Source: Neoluteolibacter marinus
GTDB taxonomy: Bacteria > Verrucomicrobiota > Verrucomicrobiia > Verrucomicrobiales > Akkermansiaceae
Assembly: GCF_014904755.1 (NCBI RefSeq)
Contig: NZ_JACZFQ010000022.1
Location: forward strand, 24,061 to 88,060
Reading direction: 5' to 3'
Length of the DNA stretch: 64,000 nucleotides
How positions within the stretch are numbered: the stretch's first letter is position 1; every line of letters begins with the position of its first letter. Shown here in pieces: positions 19,201-27,465 of the stretch. The notes under the pieces are model-generated. The model was given only the letters and a program-made list of their open reading frames with translations. It ran no database searches and was not told the DNA's origin. Made by a program: the position numbers and the translations under genes.

Positions 19201-20328
19201 CTCGCGGTAGCCGACATAGCCGTTCTCCTGGTTGTTGAACAGGAACTGGACCGCCGCCACGCCGGTGGCCATGAAGCCGGAGGTCGGGGCGATGCGGGTG
19301 TGGGTCGCGTTGAGCGGGTTGCCGGTGTGGTTGCTGACTGCCGCCAGCGGGATGAAGGTCGTCGGATCGTCCACCGTGGAATAGCGGATCGCGAAATCCT
19401 GGTTGTCACGGCCGCTGTCCCCCCAGGCCGCGTAGGAATCGAAGGAGCTGATGTTGTAGCCGTTGAAATTCACCGAGGTATCCAGCGGGAAGATCACCGA
19501 GGTCCCGTTCAAGGGGGCCACCGCCTGCGTCTGCACCGCAGGGGTGCCGACCGTGCCATCGGTCAAGGTGGTCCAGCTCGAAGAGGTGATGTCGCCGTTG
19601 CCATGGTTGGCACCCGCCGGCACGGAGGGGGTGTTGGCCGTCGCGCCGTCGAGCAGGTTGGTGCCCGATGGCAGGGTCCAGGTGCCGGTGCTGTTGGACT
19701 CGTTGACGGTGGTGACCACCGCGGGATCGGCCAGCAGGATGAATTCGCGGAAGCCGGTGTAGCCGTTCTCCTGGCCGGCGAAGTTGATCCGGATCGAGTG
19801 CACCGCCGTGGCCAGATAGCCCGAGGTATCGGTCAGCCGGGTGTGGGTGCAGTTGTTGGGATTCCCGGTGTGGTTGGCGACGGTGGCGATGGGGATGAAG
19901 GTCAGCGGATCCGCCACGGTCGAGTATTCCAGGGTGTAGTCCTGGTTGTCGCGCCCGCTGTCGCCCCACGCGCAGTACGAGTCGAAGGACGTGATGTCAT
20001 AGCCCGCCGGCTGGGCCGCGGTATCCAGGGGGAAGATGACCGACTCGCCGTTGTTCGGGGTGACGCTGCTGGCATTTTCACCCGGCAGGCCGAGCAAACC
20101 GTCGGTCAAGGTGGACCAGGCGCCGGAAGAACCTTCATGGGTCGAGGCGGTCCCGGGGGTGGCGGTGGCACCGTCGAGCAGATTGGTGCCGAGCGGGAAT
20201 ATCCAATCGTTGGTGGTGGCTTGCTCGTTGAGCGCGATCACGTCCGCCGATGCGGAGGCGAAGGTCAAGATCGGTGCCAGACAGATGACGAGCGAAGGGC
20301 GGGATATCGGGGATAAGTTGGGCTTCAT
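16231..20328 (-). CDS. Giant secreted autotransporter-associated beta-strand repeat protein
   Basis: 1365 residues from ATG 20328; a frame extension upstream has no coding look. The signal peptide ends at SASADV. Residues about 30-195 and 200-370 are a tandem duplication of one domain (NLLDGATA, NGESVIFPLDT, WGDSGRDNQD and NHTGNP recur in both). The middle carries several autotransporter-associated strand repeats (LTLAGTNSYTGPTTVT, LTLTGGNTYSGSTRIT, NSYAGGTVVNDG, NSYTGTTTVEEG). No C-terminal membrane barrel follows. Instead the protein ends with the shared module: Trp in FETWALVIPD, DADGDGFTNLEEFIFGT and closing FIRIEGAEF. It is probably a passenger-like surface fibre; how it is held at the surface is unknown. 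Confidence 0.85.
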   Translation of the reverse strand: MKPNLSPISRPSLVICLAPILTFASASADVIALNEQATTNDWIFPLGTNLLDGATATPGTASTHEGSSGAWSTLTDGLLGLPGENASSVTPNNGESVIFPLDTAAQPAGYDITSFDSYCAWGDSGRDNQDYTLEYSTVADPLTFIPIATVANHTGNPNNCTHTRLTDTSGYLATAVHSIRINFAGQENGYTGFREFILLADPAVVTTVNESNSTGTWTLPSGTNLLDGATANTPSVPAGANHGNGDITSSSWTTLTDGTVGTPAVQTQAVAPLNGTSVIFPLDTSVNFNGYNISSFDSYAAWGDSGRDNQDFAIRYSTVDDPTTFIPLAAVSNHTGNPLNATHTRIAPTSGFMATGVAAVQFLFNNQENGYVGYREFIMLGSAAPLADPLTWTGGSGSAGTADWVTTPDSNWAETDGGAPADYDSLAPLTFDSTGSNTDINIPAALTASSMGFANGDTVPYNFGGEAITVSNGLTVSGSGDVSFGGSLSVATGTVHAGSGSVAFNGPLQSNGLTVSGTGEVTLGVANPLSGTTSVGNGVLNAMDDGSLGTSALIVTGGSVNLSSAAPVVGSLAGTGGDIVLGNPLSPASTTLLVGDGNITTFAGDISEAAGDSGSLTKTGSGSLTLAGTNSYTGPTTVTTGGQLEISQPSALYNANTAAWTAANLIVQPDAVLAFNVGGAGEFTDSDIAALDTGGFAAGAIIGFNTGNGDFALDHALGGDISLVKNGVNTLTLTGGNTYSGSTRITRGVIEAANPAGASIPGDMVVGNASFDVFLNMAADHQFGAGSILSFNTGPGAPNGKVNLRGTAQTIAGLDSAPTNKVALIQNDEIGQPGYTTNPGPASLTIDAAGDHSFYGIIRNQDGDPLSLVKNGPGTQELLNSAAQGYGYSGPTTINDGTLRLNFNGGNSGFASDITVNSPATFEIDGTFSFNRVISGDGTVVKTGSGAVVLNNGSNSYAGGTVVNDGILGLHATQGTLGEGTGPGQTCVAGEMIPSNVITVNAPGVLSLDFIAPLGNSGMLPQFAPSVVINDAATLSGGTNTVAFVPNLTLDGGIVQIADGATHGGFNTNLAFVGTVAVGGVSEFPSFIFTTGVGTNANASLGSVGLPGTVFDVADVTGDSGVDLDVSAVLRDVLGFASPLTKTGPGTMWLELGNSYTGTTTVEEGELRLEVASLADGANVVIAAAGTLDLAHGEEDTIRGLILDGVQVAAGTYGSTTNATPGIIQTPRITGDGLLVVTVDPPVDFETWALVIPDAGARDREDDADGDGFTNLEEFIFGTSAVDADGSLTSMEASGGDLIVRWNQRIDAGTYELQESNTMESWPVSLVVPVEDADQTGVPEGYVRMQATFTTGAGKDFIRIEGAEF

Positions 20329-20528
20329 GTGGTGATTGGACTGCGACTCGCCTGTTTCCTCAGGCTGGCGGGAGTCAAGACCAGCTCCCCTGCCCTGCCT
20401 ACCTATGCATTTCCCTAGTGACCGGGCCGCGACCACCTCCGGCCCTTGTCGCAGCGGCATCCGGCGGATTGGATCTGTCCGGAAAAAAACCGCGGGATCC
20501 CCCGTTTACCTTACCGCAACGTCTTCCC

Positions 20529-21476
20529 ATGCACCCGCCCACCGCTGAAGTCATCGCCTCAGGTATCAACGTCGTCGACTTCCTCGCCCGGCCGCCCGCC
20601 GGCGTGGTGGCCGGAGGCAAGTACGAGACTCCCGAGATGGAGGTTCAAGGCGGCGGGCCGGCTTCAACGGCCGCGTGCGTGACCGCGGTCTTCGGCCATG
20701 CAACCGCGTTTCTAGCCCGCCTCGGCGATGACCCGATCAGCCGCCTGTCCCGCTCCCAGTTCGCTCAGGCCGGGATCCTGCCGGATCACCTGATCATGGC
20801 CCCCGGTGAGCGGGCCGGCGTGTCGATGATCCAGATCGACCGAGCCTCCGGCGAGCGCACCGTTTTCTACAACCTGCACGACTACGGCTGGATTCGGGAC
20901 GAGGACATCCCGCTTGCGGCGATCAAGGAAGCCCGGCTGGTCATCGTCGACGGCTATGACACCACCGCCGCGTTGGGGATGCTGCGCGCTGCGGCAAGCA
21001 TCTCCTGCCCCAGCATCATCGACCTCGAGCACGGCGAGACGGGATTCGTGCACGAGTGCATTTCCCTTGCCTCCGACGTGCTGCTGCCGCTGCATACCGC
21101 GCGCGCGACCACCGGTCAGGACACCCCGGAAGCGGCGCTGCGGGCGCTGGCAGAGATAGGCACGGGCCAGATGCTGGTGACCGACGGGGACCGCGGCAGC
21201 TGGGCACTCACCCCGGATGGAATCCTTCACCAACCCGCCTTCGAGACCCGGGTTGTCGATACCAACGGTTGCGGCGACGCCTTTCACGGCGGCTACGCCG
21301 TCGGACTCCTCCGCGGCTGGCCGCTTCCGCTGCGCATGGAGTTCGCCGCATGGGTGGCATCGCGGGTGGCCACGGCGCTCGGGGGACGCAGCGGGATTCC
21401 CGACCGAGCCACCCTCCGGAACGAACTCCACCGCTTCTCGCCCGCCCTGCAGGCGGCGGCTTCATCTCTCCCATGA
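20529..21476 (+). CDS. PfkB-family carbohydrate kinase
   Basis: 315 residues from ATG 20529. The ribokinase fold is shown by the N-terminal GINVVDFLARPP, the GGGPASTAACVTA substrate loop, the NLHDYGWI strand and the C-terminal signature VVDTNGCGDAFHGGYAVGLL, whose Asp is the catalytic base. The stop overlaps the ATG of the aldolase-like gene (ATGA at 21473-21476), which argues that the kinase product feeds that enzyme. The substrate is probably a sugar or sugar phosphate but cannot be named. The preceding 200-base gap holds no feature I can support. Confidence 0.88.
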   Translation: MHPPTAEVIASGINVVDFLARPPAGVVAGGKYETPEMEVQGGGPASTAACVTAVFGHATAFLARLGDDPISRLSRSQFAQAGILPDHLIMAPGERAGVSMIQIDRASGERTVFYNLHDYGWIRDEDIPLAAIKEARLVIVDGYDTTAALGMLRAAASISCPSIIDLEHGETGFVHECISLASDVLLPLHTARATTGQDTPEAALRALAEIGTGQMLVTDGDRGSWALTPDGILHQPAFETRVVDTNGCGDAFHGGYAVGLLRGWPLPLRMEFAAWVASRVATALGGRSGIPDRATLRNELHRFSPALQAAASSLP

Positions 21477-22465
21477 AAACCCGACTGTTAGAAAAGCTCG
21501 ACGCCATCCGCACGAATCGCGACCCGCGGGCCTTCATCATCGCCGATGCCAAGGATGCCGACATGGCCTGGGGCATCCCCGCGGCCGGCGCCCCCTACCC
21601 CGCCGACGGCAGGCGCTGGAACACCATGCCCGGTTTCCGCCGGAGCATCCGCGAGGTGGTGGACGACGGCGAGATCGACATCCTGCTGGCCTCCGTCTCC
21701 CAGCTCGGCCTGCTGCGGGACGAAGGGGTCTTCGAGGCGTCGGCCGTGACCCCGGCGATCCGCGCCAACGACACCACCGACATCTGGTGCGGCCGCGGCG
21801 CTCGCTACCGCGAGGAGGCATCGCGCCCCTTCGCCACCTGTGATCTCGAGGAGGCGATCGCGGCAACCGGCGCGGAACTCGGCCTCTATTCGATCACCTT
21901 TAACAACGACCTCCAGGCCGACCACGAGAGCCTGCAGGCCTTCAAGGACTTCCGGCTCAACGCGGCCCGGCTGGGCTTCCACTACTTCCTCGAGGTGTTC
22001 GCACCGAATCTAACCGGTCGCGTCGACGACGGGGACCTTCCCCACTTCCTCAACGACCAGATCTGCCGGACGCTCGCGGGCGTCCCTTGCGGCAACTGGC
22101 CGGTGTTCCTGAAAATCCCCTTCCTTTCACCCGGGGCGATCGAGGACCTCGCCGCCTACGACCCCCAGAACCTGATCGTCGGCATTCTCGGTGGCAGCTC
22201 GGGGACCACCCACGACGCCTTCAAGCTGATCGGCGAAGCCCGCAAGCACGGCGCGCGGGTCGCCCTGTTCGGCCGCAAGATCAAGGATGCCGAGCACCCG
22301 GTGGAATTCATCCGCCACCTCAGGCGGATCACCGATGGCGATCTCACGCCGGTGGACGCGGTGAAGTCCTACCACGACACCTTGCAAAAGGCCGGATTGC
22401 CGCCACGGAGGACGCTCGACGAGGACCTCGCCCTGACCGCGACCGAACTGAGCTACGCCCGCTGA
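21473..22465 (+). CDS. Aldolase-like TIM-barrel protein partnered with PfkB kinase
   Basis: 330 residues from ATG 21473. Strand-like segments recur as expected of a barrel: AFIIADAKDADMAWG, IDILLASVSQLGLL, LGLYSITFNND, FHYFLEVFAPN, WPVFLKIPFLSP, LIVGILGGSSGTTHDAF and GARVALFGRKI. The Lys in FLKIPF may be the Schiff-base lysine of a class I aldolase, and the GGSSGTT loop resembles a phosphate-binding loop. This is inference; I do not recognise a named family. The four-base overlap with the PfkB kinase suggests kinase-then-cleavage of one sugar. Confidence 0.6.
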   Translation: MKTRLLEKLDAIRTNRDPRAFIIADAKDADMAWGIPAAGAPYPADGRRWNTMPGFRRSIREVVDDGEIDILLASVSQLGLLRDEGVFEASAVTPAIRANDTTDIWCGRGARYREEASRPFATCDLEEAIAATGAELGLYSITFNNDLQADHESLQAFKDFRLNAARLGFHYFLEVFAPNLTGRVDDGDLPHFLNDQICRTLAGVPCGNWPVFLKIPFLSPGAIEDLAAYDPQNLIVGILGGSSGTTHDAFKLIGEARKHGARVALFGRKIKDAEHPVEFIRHLRRITDGDLTPVDAVKSYHDTLQKAGLPPRRTLDEDLALTATELSYAR

Positions 22466-22508
22466 TTTGGAGATCCGCGGATCTGGGCTAGGGTGCGGGA
22501 GACCAACC

Positions 22509-23843
22509 ATGCCGTTCACCACCTGCCGCACCTTCCTGATTTCCCTGCTCCTCACCCTCGCCTCCGGCGCTACACCGCTGCGGGTGCTCGCCATCGGCGA
22601 CAGCATGACCGAGGAGTATGCCTTCGAACTCACCTTCTCCGCGCCGGCATCGGACACGGACAACGCGAACACGCGCAGCTGGCCGGAGCTGTTCCGCATC
22701 TTCCGGCCCACCGAAGTCTCCCTCGGGCCTTACGAAAGCACCGCACCCGCCTACGGTGACCTCCGCATCGCCGGCCACGAGTGGAACTTCGGCATCCCCG
22801 GCATGACCACCGACAACTGGTTCAACCTGATCAACACCGACGATCCCTTCGACCCGCCGTCCGGCGAGCCGCTCGGATACGCCTACTACGAGACCCGTAG
22901 TGCCCTCATCGACCAGCTCTCCGTCGCCGAAGCGGTGGTGATCCTGCTCGGCGCGAACGACCTCAAGCAGGACTACAACGACCTCTTCAACGACACCGAG
23001 GCCGACAACTTCTTCAACCGGATCCTCAACCGGCTGGCGGCAGTCCGCACCTTCGTGCGCACCTACCGGCCGAACGTCCCGATCGTGCTATGCACCGTGC
23101 CCGATGTCGGCGCGACGCCACAGATCTCCGGCATCTACAACGATCCCGCCAAGCAGGCCACGACCCGGGCCAAGATCGCGGCGTTCAACGAGGACCTGGT
23201 CGCCTGGGCCGCGGGACTGGCGGTTCCGCCGACCGTCGCCCGGATCGACCACCTCACCGACCGGCTGTTCGATGAAAACCCGTTCCACCTCAACGGAACG
23301 ATCTTCACCGTGGATGGATCCAACCAGAATCCTCCGGACCACGTGTTCTGCCGGGACGACTTCCACGTTTCAACCGTCGGTCAGGCCTTGATCGCCAACG
23401 AGATCATCGGTGCCCTCGAAACGGCCACCGGCCGGGAGCTCACGCCCTTCTCCGACCGGGAGATCCTTCAGAACCTGTTGGGACTGGACCCCGATCAACC
23501 CTACCTCGACTGGATCGCCGCCGCCGGCCTCGCGGGATCCGGCATGGACGAGGATCCCGACCACGACGGCCTGCCGAATCTGGTCGAGCAGCTGCTAGGG
23601 ACCTCTCCCGGCGACTTCAGCGAACCCTTCGCGGGAAGCTTCGCCCCCGGCAGCTCGCTGTCGTGGCAGCCCGACCCCACCGCGCTCCGCTACGCCACCC
23701 TCACCGCGGAGGAATCCGGCAACCTGATGGACTGGCTGCCGGTGCCCGCCGCCCGGACCAATGTGGCACCGGACGGAACGGTATCGGTCACCCCCGCAAC
23801 GGCGGAGCGGGGCTTCGTCCGCCTGAACGCGGTGCCCCGGTGA
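22509..23843 (+). CDS. Secreted SGNH/GDSL hydrolase with shared C-terminal module
   Basis: 444 residues from ATG 22509, with signal peptide FLISLLLTLASGATP. SGNH blocks are visible: block I AIGDSMTE (nucleophile Ser), block II Gly in FGIPGMTTDNW, block III GANDLK (Asn) and block V DDFHVS (Asp/His). This makes it an esterase/lipase-type enzyme, possibly a carbohydrate esterase. The last 110 residues carry the shared C-terminal module (YLDWIAAAG, DEDPDHDGLPNLVEQLLGT, closing GFVRLNAVPR). It follows the kinase/aldolase pair after 43 bases and may share their transcript. Confidence 0.85.
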   Translation: MPFTTCRTFLISLLLTLASGATPLRVLAIGDSMTEEYAFELTFSAPASDTDNANTRSWPELFRIFRPTEVSLGPYESTAPAYGDLRIAGHEWNFGIPGMTTDNWFNLINTDDPFDPPSGEPLGYAYYETRSALIDQLSVAEAVVILLGANDLKQDYNDLFNDTEADNFFNRILNRLAAVRTFVRTYRPNVPIVLCTVPDVGATPQISGIYNDPAKQATTRAKIAAFNEDLVAWAAGLAVPPTVARIDHLTDRLFDENPFHLNGTIFTVDGSNQNPPDHVFCRDDFHVSTVGQALIANEIIGALETATGRELTPFSDREILQNLLGLDPDQPYLDWIAAAGLAGSGMDEDPDHDGLPNLVEQLLGTSPGDFSEPFAGSFAPGSSLSWQPDPTALRYATLTAEESGNLMDWLPVPAARTNVAPDGTVSVTPATAERGFVRLNAVPR

Positions 23844-23849
23844 ATCACC

Positions 23850-24773
23850 TCACTTGCCGATCTCGACCTTGAAGTCGCCGATCGCCCACTGGATGCCGGC
23901 GAGGTAGTGACGGAGCACTTCCGGGTTCCAGTAGATGTGGTCGTTGTGACCCAGCGAGCAATAGAACACGCGGCCCTTGCCCCACGACCGCGCCCAGGCC
24001 ACCCCGAAGTCGTTGTCGCTGCGGTTGATGCCGTTCAGCGTCATGTCGGTCTTGTCGGTGTCGATGCGGAGCAGCATCTCGACCTTCTTCGAGTCGTAGG
24101 GCTCCTTGAACTGATAGATCTCCTCTTTGAACTCGAGGTTCTTGCCCCCGAACATGGCGGCCAGCGGGTGCTCGGCCCGGCCGGGTTCGACCTTGATCGA
24201 AACCTCCTGCCCGGAGCCCCAGGGGTGACCGTTGAAGTAACCGCCGATCATCTCTCCGTACTCCGGCCAGTTGTAGAAGGTGTCGGTGGCGGCGTGGATG
24301 CCGACGAAGCCTTTCCCGCCCTTGATGAAATCCATCAAGCTCTTCTGCAGTCGCTTGACCCGCTCCAGAGCATCCTTGCGGTCGACCTCGTTCATCTTGT
24401 CCAGCAGCTGCTGTGGCGGGGTGAACGGATCCATCGTGGTGCTGAGGAAGACGATGGCATCGAACTTGGCGATCGCCTGCGGCTCGAAGTTCGCGAGGTC
24501 GTCGCTGACCACCGCCTCGAAGGCCCCGGTCTTCTTGCCCAGTTCGGTGAGGGCAATCTTGCCGGTGGCGATCGAGGTATGGCGGAAACCGGCGGTCTTC
24601 GAGAACACCAGCACCTTGCGGGGTTTTGCCGGCTTCGCGTAGGCCTCGGCGGGCAAGGCCTTGGAGATGGCGTCGGCGGCTCCCGGCGGCGCCTGTTCCT
24701 GATCGGGACCGGCGGCGACGAGGAGGAAGGTGCCGACCACGCCGGCAAGGGGAAGGAGGAGGCTGGGCTTCAT
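23850..24773 (-). CDS. Secreted ThuA-domain protein
   Basis: 307 residues with a signal peptide (PSLLLPLAGVVGTFLLVAAG). The ThuA fold (class I glutamine amidotransferase-like) shows in KVLVFSKTAGFRHTSI, FDAIVFLSTTMDPF, KGFVGIHAATDTFYNWPEY and HPLAAMFGG. ThuA proteins are linked to keto-sugar or trehalose use; in this lineage they commonly sit beside Gfo/Idh/MocA oxidoreductases, as here. It is the last gene of a minus-strand run that begins with the isomerase-like gene at 28518, 58 bases after the preceding oxidoreductase. Confidence 0.88.
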   Translation of the reverse strand: MKPSLLLPLAGVVGTFLLVAAGPDQEQAPPGAADAISKALPAEAYAKPAKPRKVLVFSKTAGFRHTSIATGKIALTELGKKTGAFEAVVSDDLANFEPQAIAKFDAIVFLSTTMDPFTPPQQLLDKMNEVDRKDALERVKRLQKSLMDFIKGGKGFVGIHAATDTFYNWPEYGEMIGGYFNGHPWGSGQEVSIKVEPGRAEHPLAAMFGGKNLEFKEEIYQFKEPYDSKKVEMLLRIDTDKTDMTLNGINRSDNDFGVAWARSWGKGRVFYCSLGHNDHIYWNPEVLRHYLAGIQWAIGDFKVEIGK

Positions 24774-24831
24774 GATCTAGGGCTCAACGCTACGCCGGTC
24801 CGCCACCCGGACTTTCCGGTCATTTCCGTCA

Positions 24832-25992
24832 TCAGGCGCCGGGCTTGGTCCAGGCCGAGTTGTTCTTCGACGAGGCAACCGCAGCCTCGATGAAGGCCAT
24901 GCCTTCGACCCCGTCGTTGACGTCGGGGAAGTCGTAACCTCCCTCACGCGGGAACTTGCCCTCGACCTCGTCGCGGATCGCCTCGGTGGCGGCGAGGTAG
25001 ATGTTGGCAAAGGCCTCGATGAAAGCCTCCGGGTGACCGAACGGAAGTCGGGTGAACTTGCTCGCCTCGGGACCGTTGTAGGAGTTCCCGCGCCGCCAGA
25101 TTTCCCGCGGCTTGTCGGGAAACTTGACGATCAGCTCGTTCGGATGCTCCTGGTGCCACTCGATGGAACCCTCGGTGCCGTAGATGCGGACGTTGAGGTT
25201 GTTTTCATCGCCGCTCGAGACCTGCGAGGCGTAGACGATCCCCTTCACCCCGTTCTGGTAGCGAACCAGGATGTTGCCGTCATCGTCGAGGTGGCGGCCC
25301 GGCACGAAGGTCGTCAACTCGGCGGCAAGCTCCTCGATCTCGAGACCGGTGATGTAGCGGGCGAGGTTCTCGGCGTGAGAGCCGATGTCGCCGATGCAGT
25401 TGGAGATCCCGGAGATCGACGGGTCCATCCGCCAGTTCGCGATCTTGCTCGGGGCGGCTTCCTTGAAGGCGCTGGAACCGTAGCCCTGCGGGTACTCCGC
25501 CACGATCTTGAGCAGCCGGCCGAGCTTGCCGGCCTTCACCATCGCCCGCGCCTCCTTGACCATCGGGTAGCCGGTGTAGTTGTGGGTCAGCGCGAAGACC
25601 TTGCCCGACTTTTCGACGATCGCCGCGAACTCCTTCGCTTCGGCGAGCGAAAGCGCCATCGGCTTCTCGCAGATGACATTGATGCCCGCGGCGAGGAAGG
25701 CCTTGGCGACCGGAACGTGGAGGTCGTTGCGGACCACGATCGACACGAAGTCGATGCGCTGGTCGGCCGGCAACGCGGCTTCCTTCTCGGCCATGTCGGC
25801 ATAGGAGGAGTAGACGCGGGACGGATCGAGGAACAGATCGTCGCCCGAGGCCTTGCTCTTCTCCGGGTCGGAGGAAAAGCAGCCGGCGACGAGTTCGATC
25901 TGGCCGTCGAGATTGGCGGCCATGCGATGCACGGCGCCGATGAAGGCGCCACGGCCGCCGCCGACCATGCCCATGCGGAGTTTGCGGTTCAT
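24832..25992 (-). CDS. Gfo/Idh/MocA family oxidoreductase
   Basis: 386 residues, NAD(P)-dependent sugar or inositol dehydrogenase family. The dinucleotide loop is GMVGGGRGAFIGAVH at the N-terminus. The EKPMALSLAEAKE segment holds the conserved Lys-Pro pair, and the catalytic region includes GDIGSHAENLARYITG (His). No signal peptide is present. Together with the paralogue at 26375-27454, a sugar isomerase-like barrel and a ThuA protein, it probably oxidises and reduces glycosides through keto intermediates. The exact substrate is unknown. Confidence 0.92.
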   Translation of the reverse strand: MNRKLRMGMVGGGRGAFIGAVHRMAANLDGQIELVAGCFSSDPEKSKASGDDLFLDPSRVYSSYADMAEKEAALPADQRIDFVSIVVRNDLHVPVAKAFLAAGINVICEKPMALSLAEAKEFAAIVEKSGKVFALTHNYTGYPMVKEARAMVKAGKLGRLLKIVAEYPQGYGSSAFKEAAPSKIANWRMDPSISGISNCIGDIGSHAENLARYITGLEIEELAAELTTFVPGRHLDDDGNILVRYQNGVKGIVYASQVSSGDENNLNVRIYGTEGSIEWHQEHPNELIVKFPDKPREIWRRGNSYNGPEASKFTRLPFGHPEAFIEAFANIYLAATEAIRDEVEGKFPREGGYDFPDVNDGVEGMAFIEAAVASSKNNSAWTKPGA

Positions 25993-26022
25993 AGAGGTTT
26001 AGAAATCTTAGGAGGATTGTCG

Positions 26023-26361
26023 TTATCGCACTTTCAAGGACCCAACCTGCATTTCGGCCGAATCATTGTACCACACGTAGTCAAAATTACCGTTCACGGA
26101 ATCGAAGCCGAACCCCTCGCATTTTTCGATGTTTTCGATCCTTCGGGATTGGACCGGAGCGTTGATCCCCTTTTCAACAACGACGAGCCAGCCATCGCCT
26201 TTCTCCGGACCAATCACCTGCACTTGATGATTCGGAGGACAATCGAAAGTCTGAGAGTTGTAAAAAGGGCCTTGGTAGGCACGCCACACTTTCGGCCAAA
26301 CGAGACCCGCCGACACCCCTACTGCAAAAGCCAGCAGGAGTAGCCAGCGGGATCCGTTCAT
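26023..26361 (-). CDS. Orphan small membrane-anchored protein of lower GC
   Basis: 112 residues. An N-terminal hydrophobic helix (WLLLLAFAVGVSAGLVW) is followed by a soluble domain with two Cys (FDCPPNHQVQVIG and IEKCEGFGFDS) that could form a disulfide. No family is recognised. The gene is visibly more AT-rich than its neighbours and sits between two Gfo/Idh genes with 30- and 13-base gaps, as if inserted into the sugar operon. The clean frame and tidy spacing argue that it is a real gene. Confidence 0.6.
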   Translation of the reverse strand: MNGSRWLLLLAFAVGVSAGLVWPKVWRAYQGPFYNSQTFDCPPNHQVQVIGPEKGDGWLVVVEKGINAPVQSRRIENIEKCEGFGFDSVNGNFDYVWYNDSAEMQVGSLKVR

Positions 26362-26374
26362 CAGCCTGAATGTT

Positions 26375-27454
26375 TTACACCGCCACCGGCTTGCCGGTCG
26401 CGGCGGACTCGTAGATCGCGTCGATGATCTTCATCAGCTTCAGCGACTGGTCCGGGGTGTTAAGCGGTTCGGCCTTGCCGGTGATGGCGTCGATGAAGTT
26501 GGCGGCGGAATCGCTGCGGCCCATGTCCTCGCAGGGCTCGCAGACGATGGTCCGGTTCACCGAACGGCCGTTCTCCTGGACGTAGAGCTCGCAGGTGTCG
26601 ATGGCGGTCTCGTCGATGCCGTCGACGGCGAACAGGCGCTCGACCTTGCCGCCGGCACCGGTGCCTTGGAAGACCACCGAGGCTTCCTCACGGTGGATCA
26701 TCTCCGCCCAGGAGACCTGCAGCGAAAGCGTCTGGCCCGTCTTGAAGGTGACGAAGCCGTGCGCGGCGGCCTCCACGTCGGTGGTGCCGTCGGCGCGGTC
26801 GGGGATGCCCCACGGGCCCTTGAAATTCTTGTCGGTGATGAAGTCGTGGAAAGTCTGGCCCATCACGTAGGCCGGCTCCGGGTAGCCCATGAAGTAGAGC
26901 GAGAGATCGATCATGTGCAGCAGGTCGATCAGCGGACCGCCGCCGGACAGCGCCTTGGAGGTGAACCAGCCGCCGAAGCCGGGGATGCCGGTGCGGCGCG
27001 CCCACTTGGCCTGGGCCGAGTTGATCTTGCCGACGGTGCCGTCGGCGATGTAGGCGGCCATCGCGCGGGACTCGGGCCGCGCGCGGTTGTTGAAGTTGAA
27101 CATCAGCTTCTTGCCGGCCTTGTCCGCGGCGGCGATCATCTCCTCGACCTCCGCGGCATTGAGCGCCGGCGGCTTCTCGCTGAAGACGTGCTTGCCGGCT
27201 TCCAGGCACTGGATGGCCAGCGGCATGTGGAACTTGTTGGGCACGATGATCGACACCGCGTCGAGATCCGCCTCGGCGAGCATCGCGTCGACGCTGTCAT
27301 AGGCACTGGGAATGTCCCACTGCTTGGCCGCGCGCTCGGCGGCACCCGGCGCGGGATCCGCGACGGCGGCAAGGGTGGCTCCGGCCTTGCGGAAACCTTC
27401 CGCGTGATAGCGCAGCATTCCGCCGGCTCCGATGACTCCTACTTTGATGGACAT
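26375..27454 (-). CDS. Gfo/Idh/MocA family oxidoreductase (second copy)
   Basis: 359 residues from ATG 27454; a longer open frame upstream overlaps the isomerase gene and is not used. Dinucleotide loop GVIGAGGMLRYHAEGF, then SEKPPALNAAEVEEM and a catalytic-domain segment GGPLIDLLHMIDLSLYFMG (Asp/His). It is clearly diverged from the copy at 24832-25992, so the two probably act on different steps or substrates. It follows the isomerase gene after 11 bases in the same direction. Confidence 0.92.
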   Translation of the reverse strand: MSIKVGVIGAGGMLRYHAEGFRKAGATLAAVADPAPGAAERAAKQWDIPSAYDSVDAMLAEADLDAVSIIVPNKFHMPLAIQCLEAGKHVFSEKPPALNAAEVEEMIAAADKAGKKLMFNFNNRARPESRAMAAYIADGTVGKINSAQAKWARRTGIPGFGGWFTSKALSGGGPLIDLLHMIDLSLYFMGYPEPAYVMGQTFHDFITDKNFKGPWGIPDRADGTTDVEAAAHGFVTFKTGQTLSLQVSWAEMIHREEASVVFQGTGAGGKVERLFAVDGIDETAIDTCELYVQENGRSVNRTIVCEPCEDMGRSDSAANFIDAITGKAEPLNTPDQSLKLMKIIDAIYESAATGKPVAV

Positions 27455-27465
27455 GATTCTTTGAA

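Noticed and set aside
15145..20316. A very long open plus-strand frame (about 1720 codons)
   Set aside because: It is antisense to the AraC gene and the beta-strand-repeat gene; its translation is His/Gly/Arg/Val-rich without domains, as expected from GC-rich opposite-strand frames.
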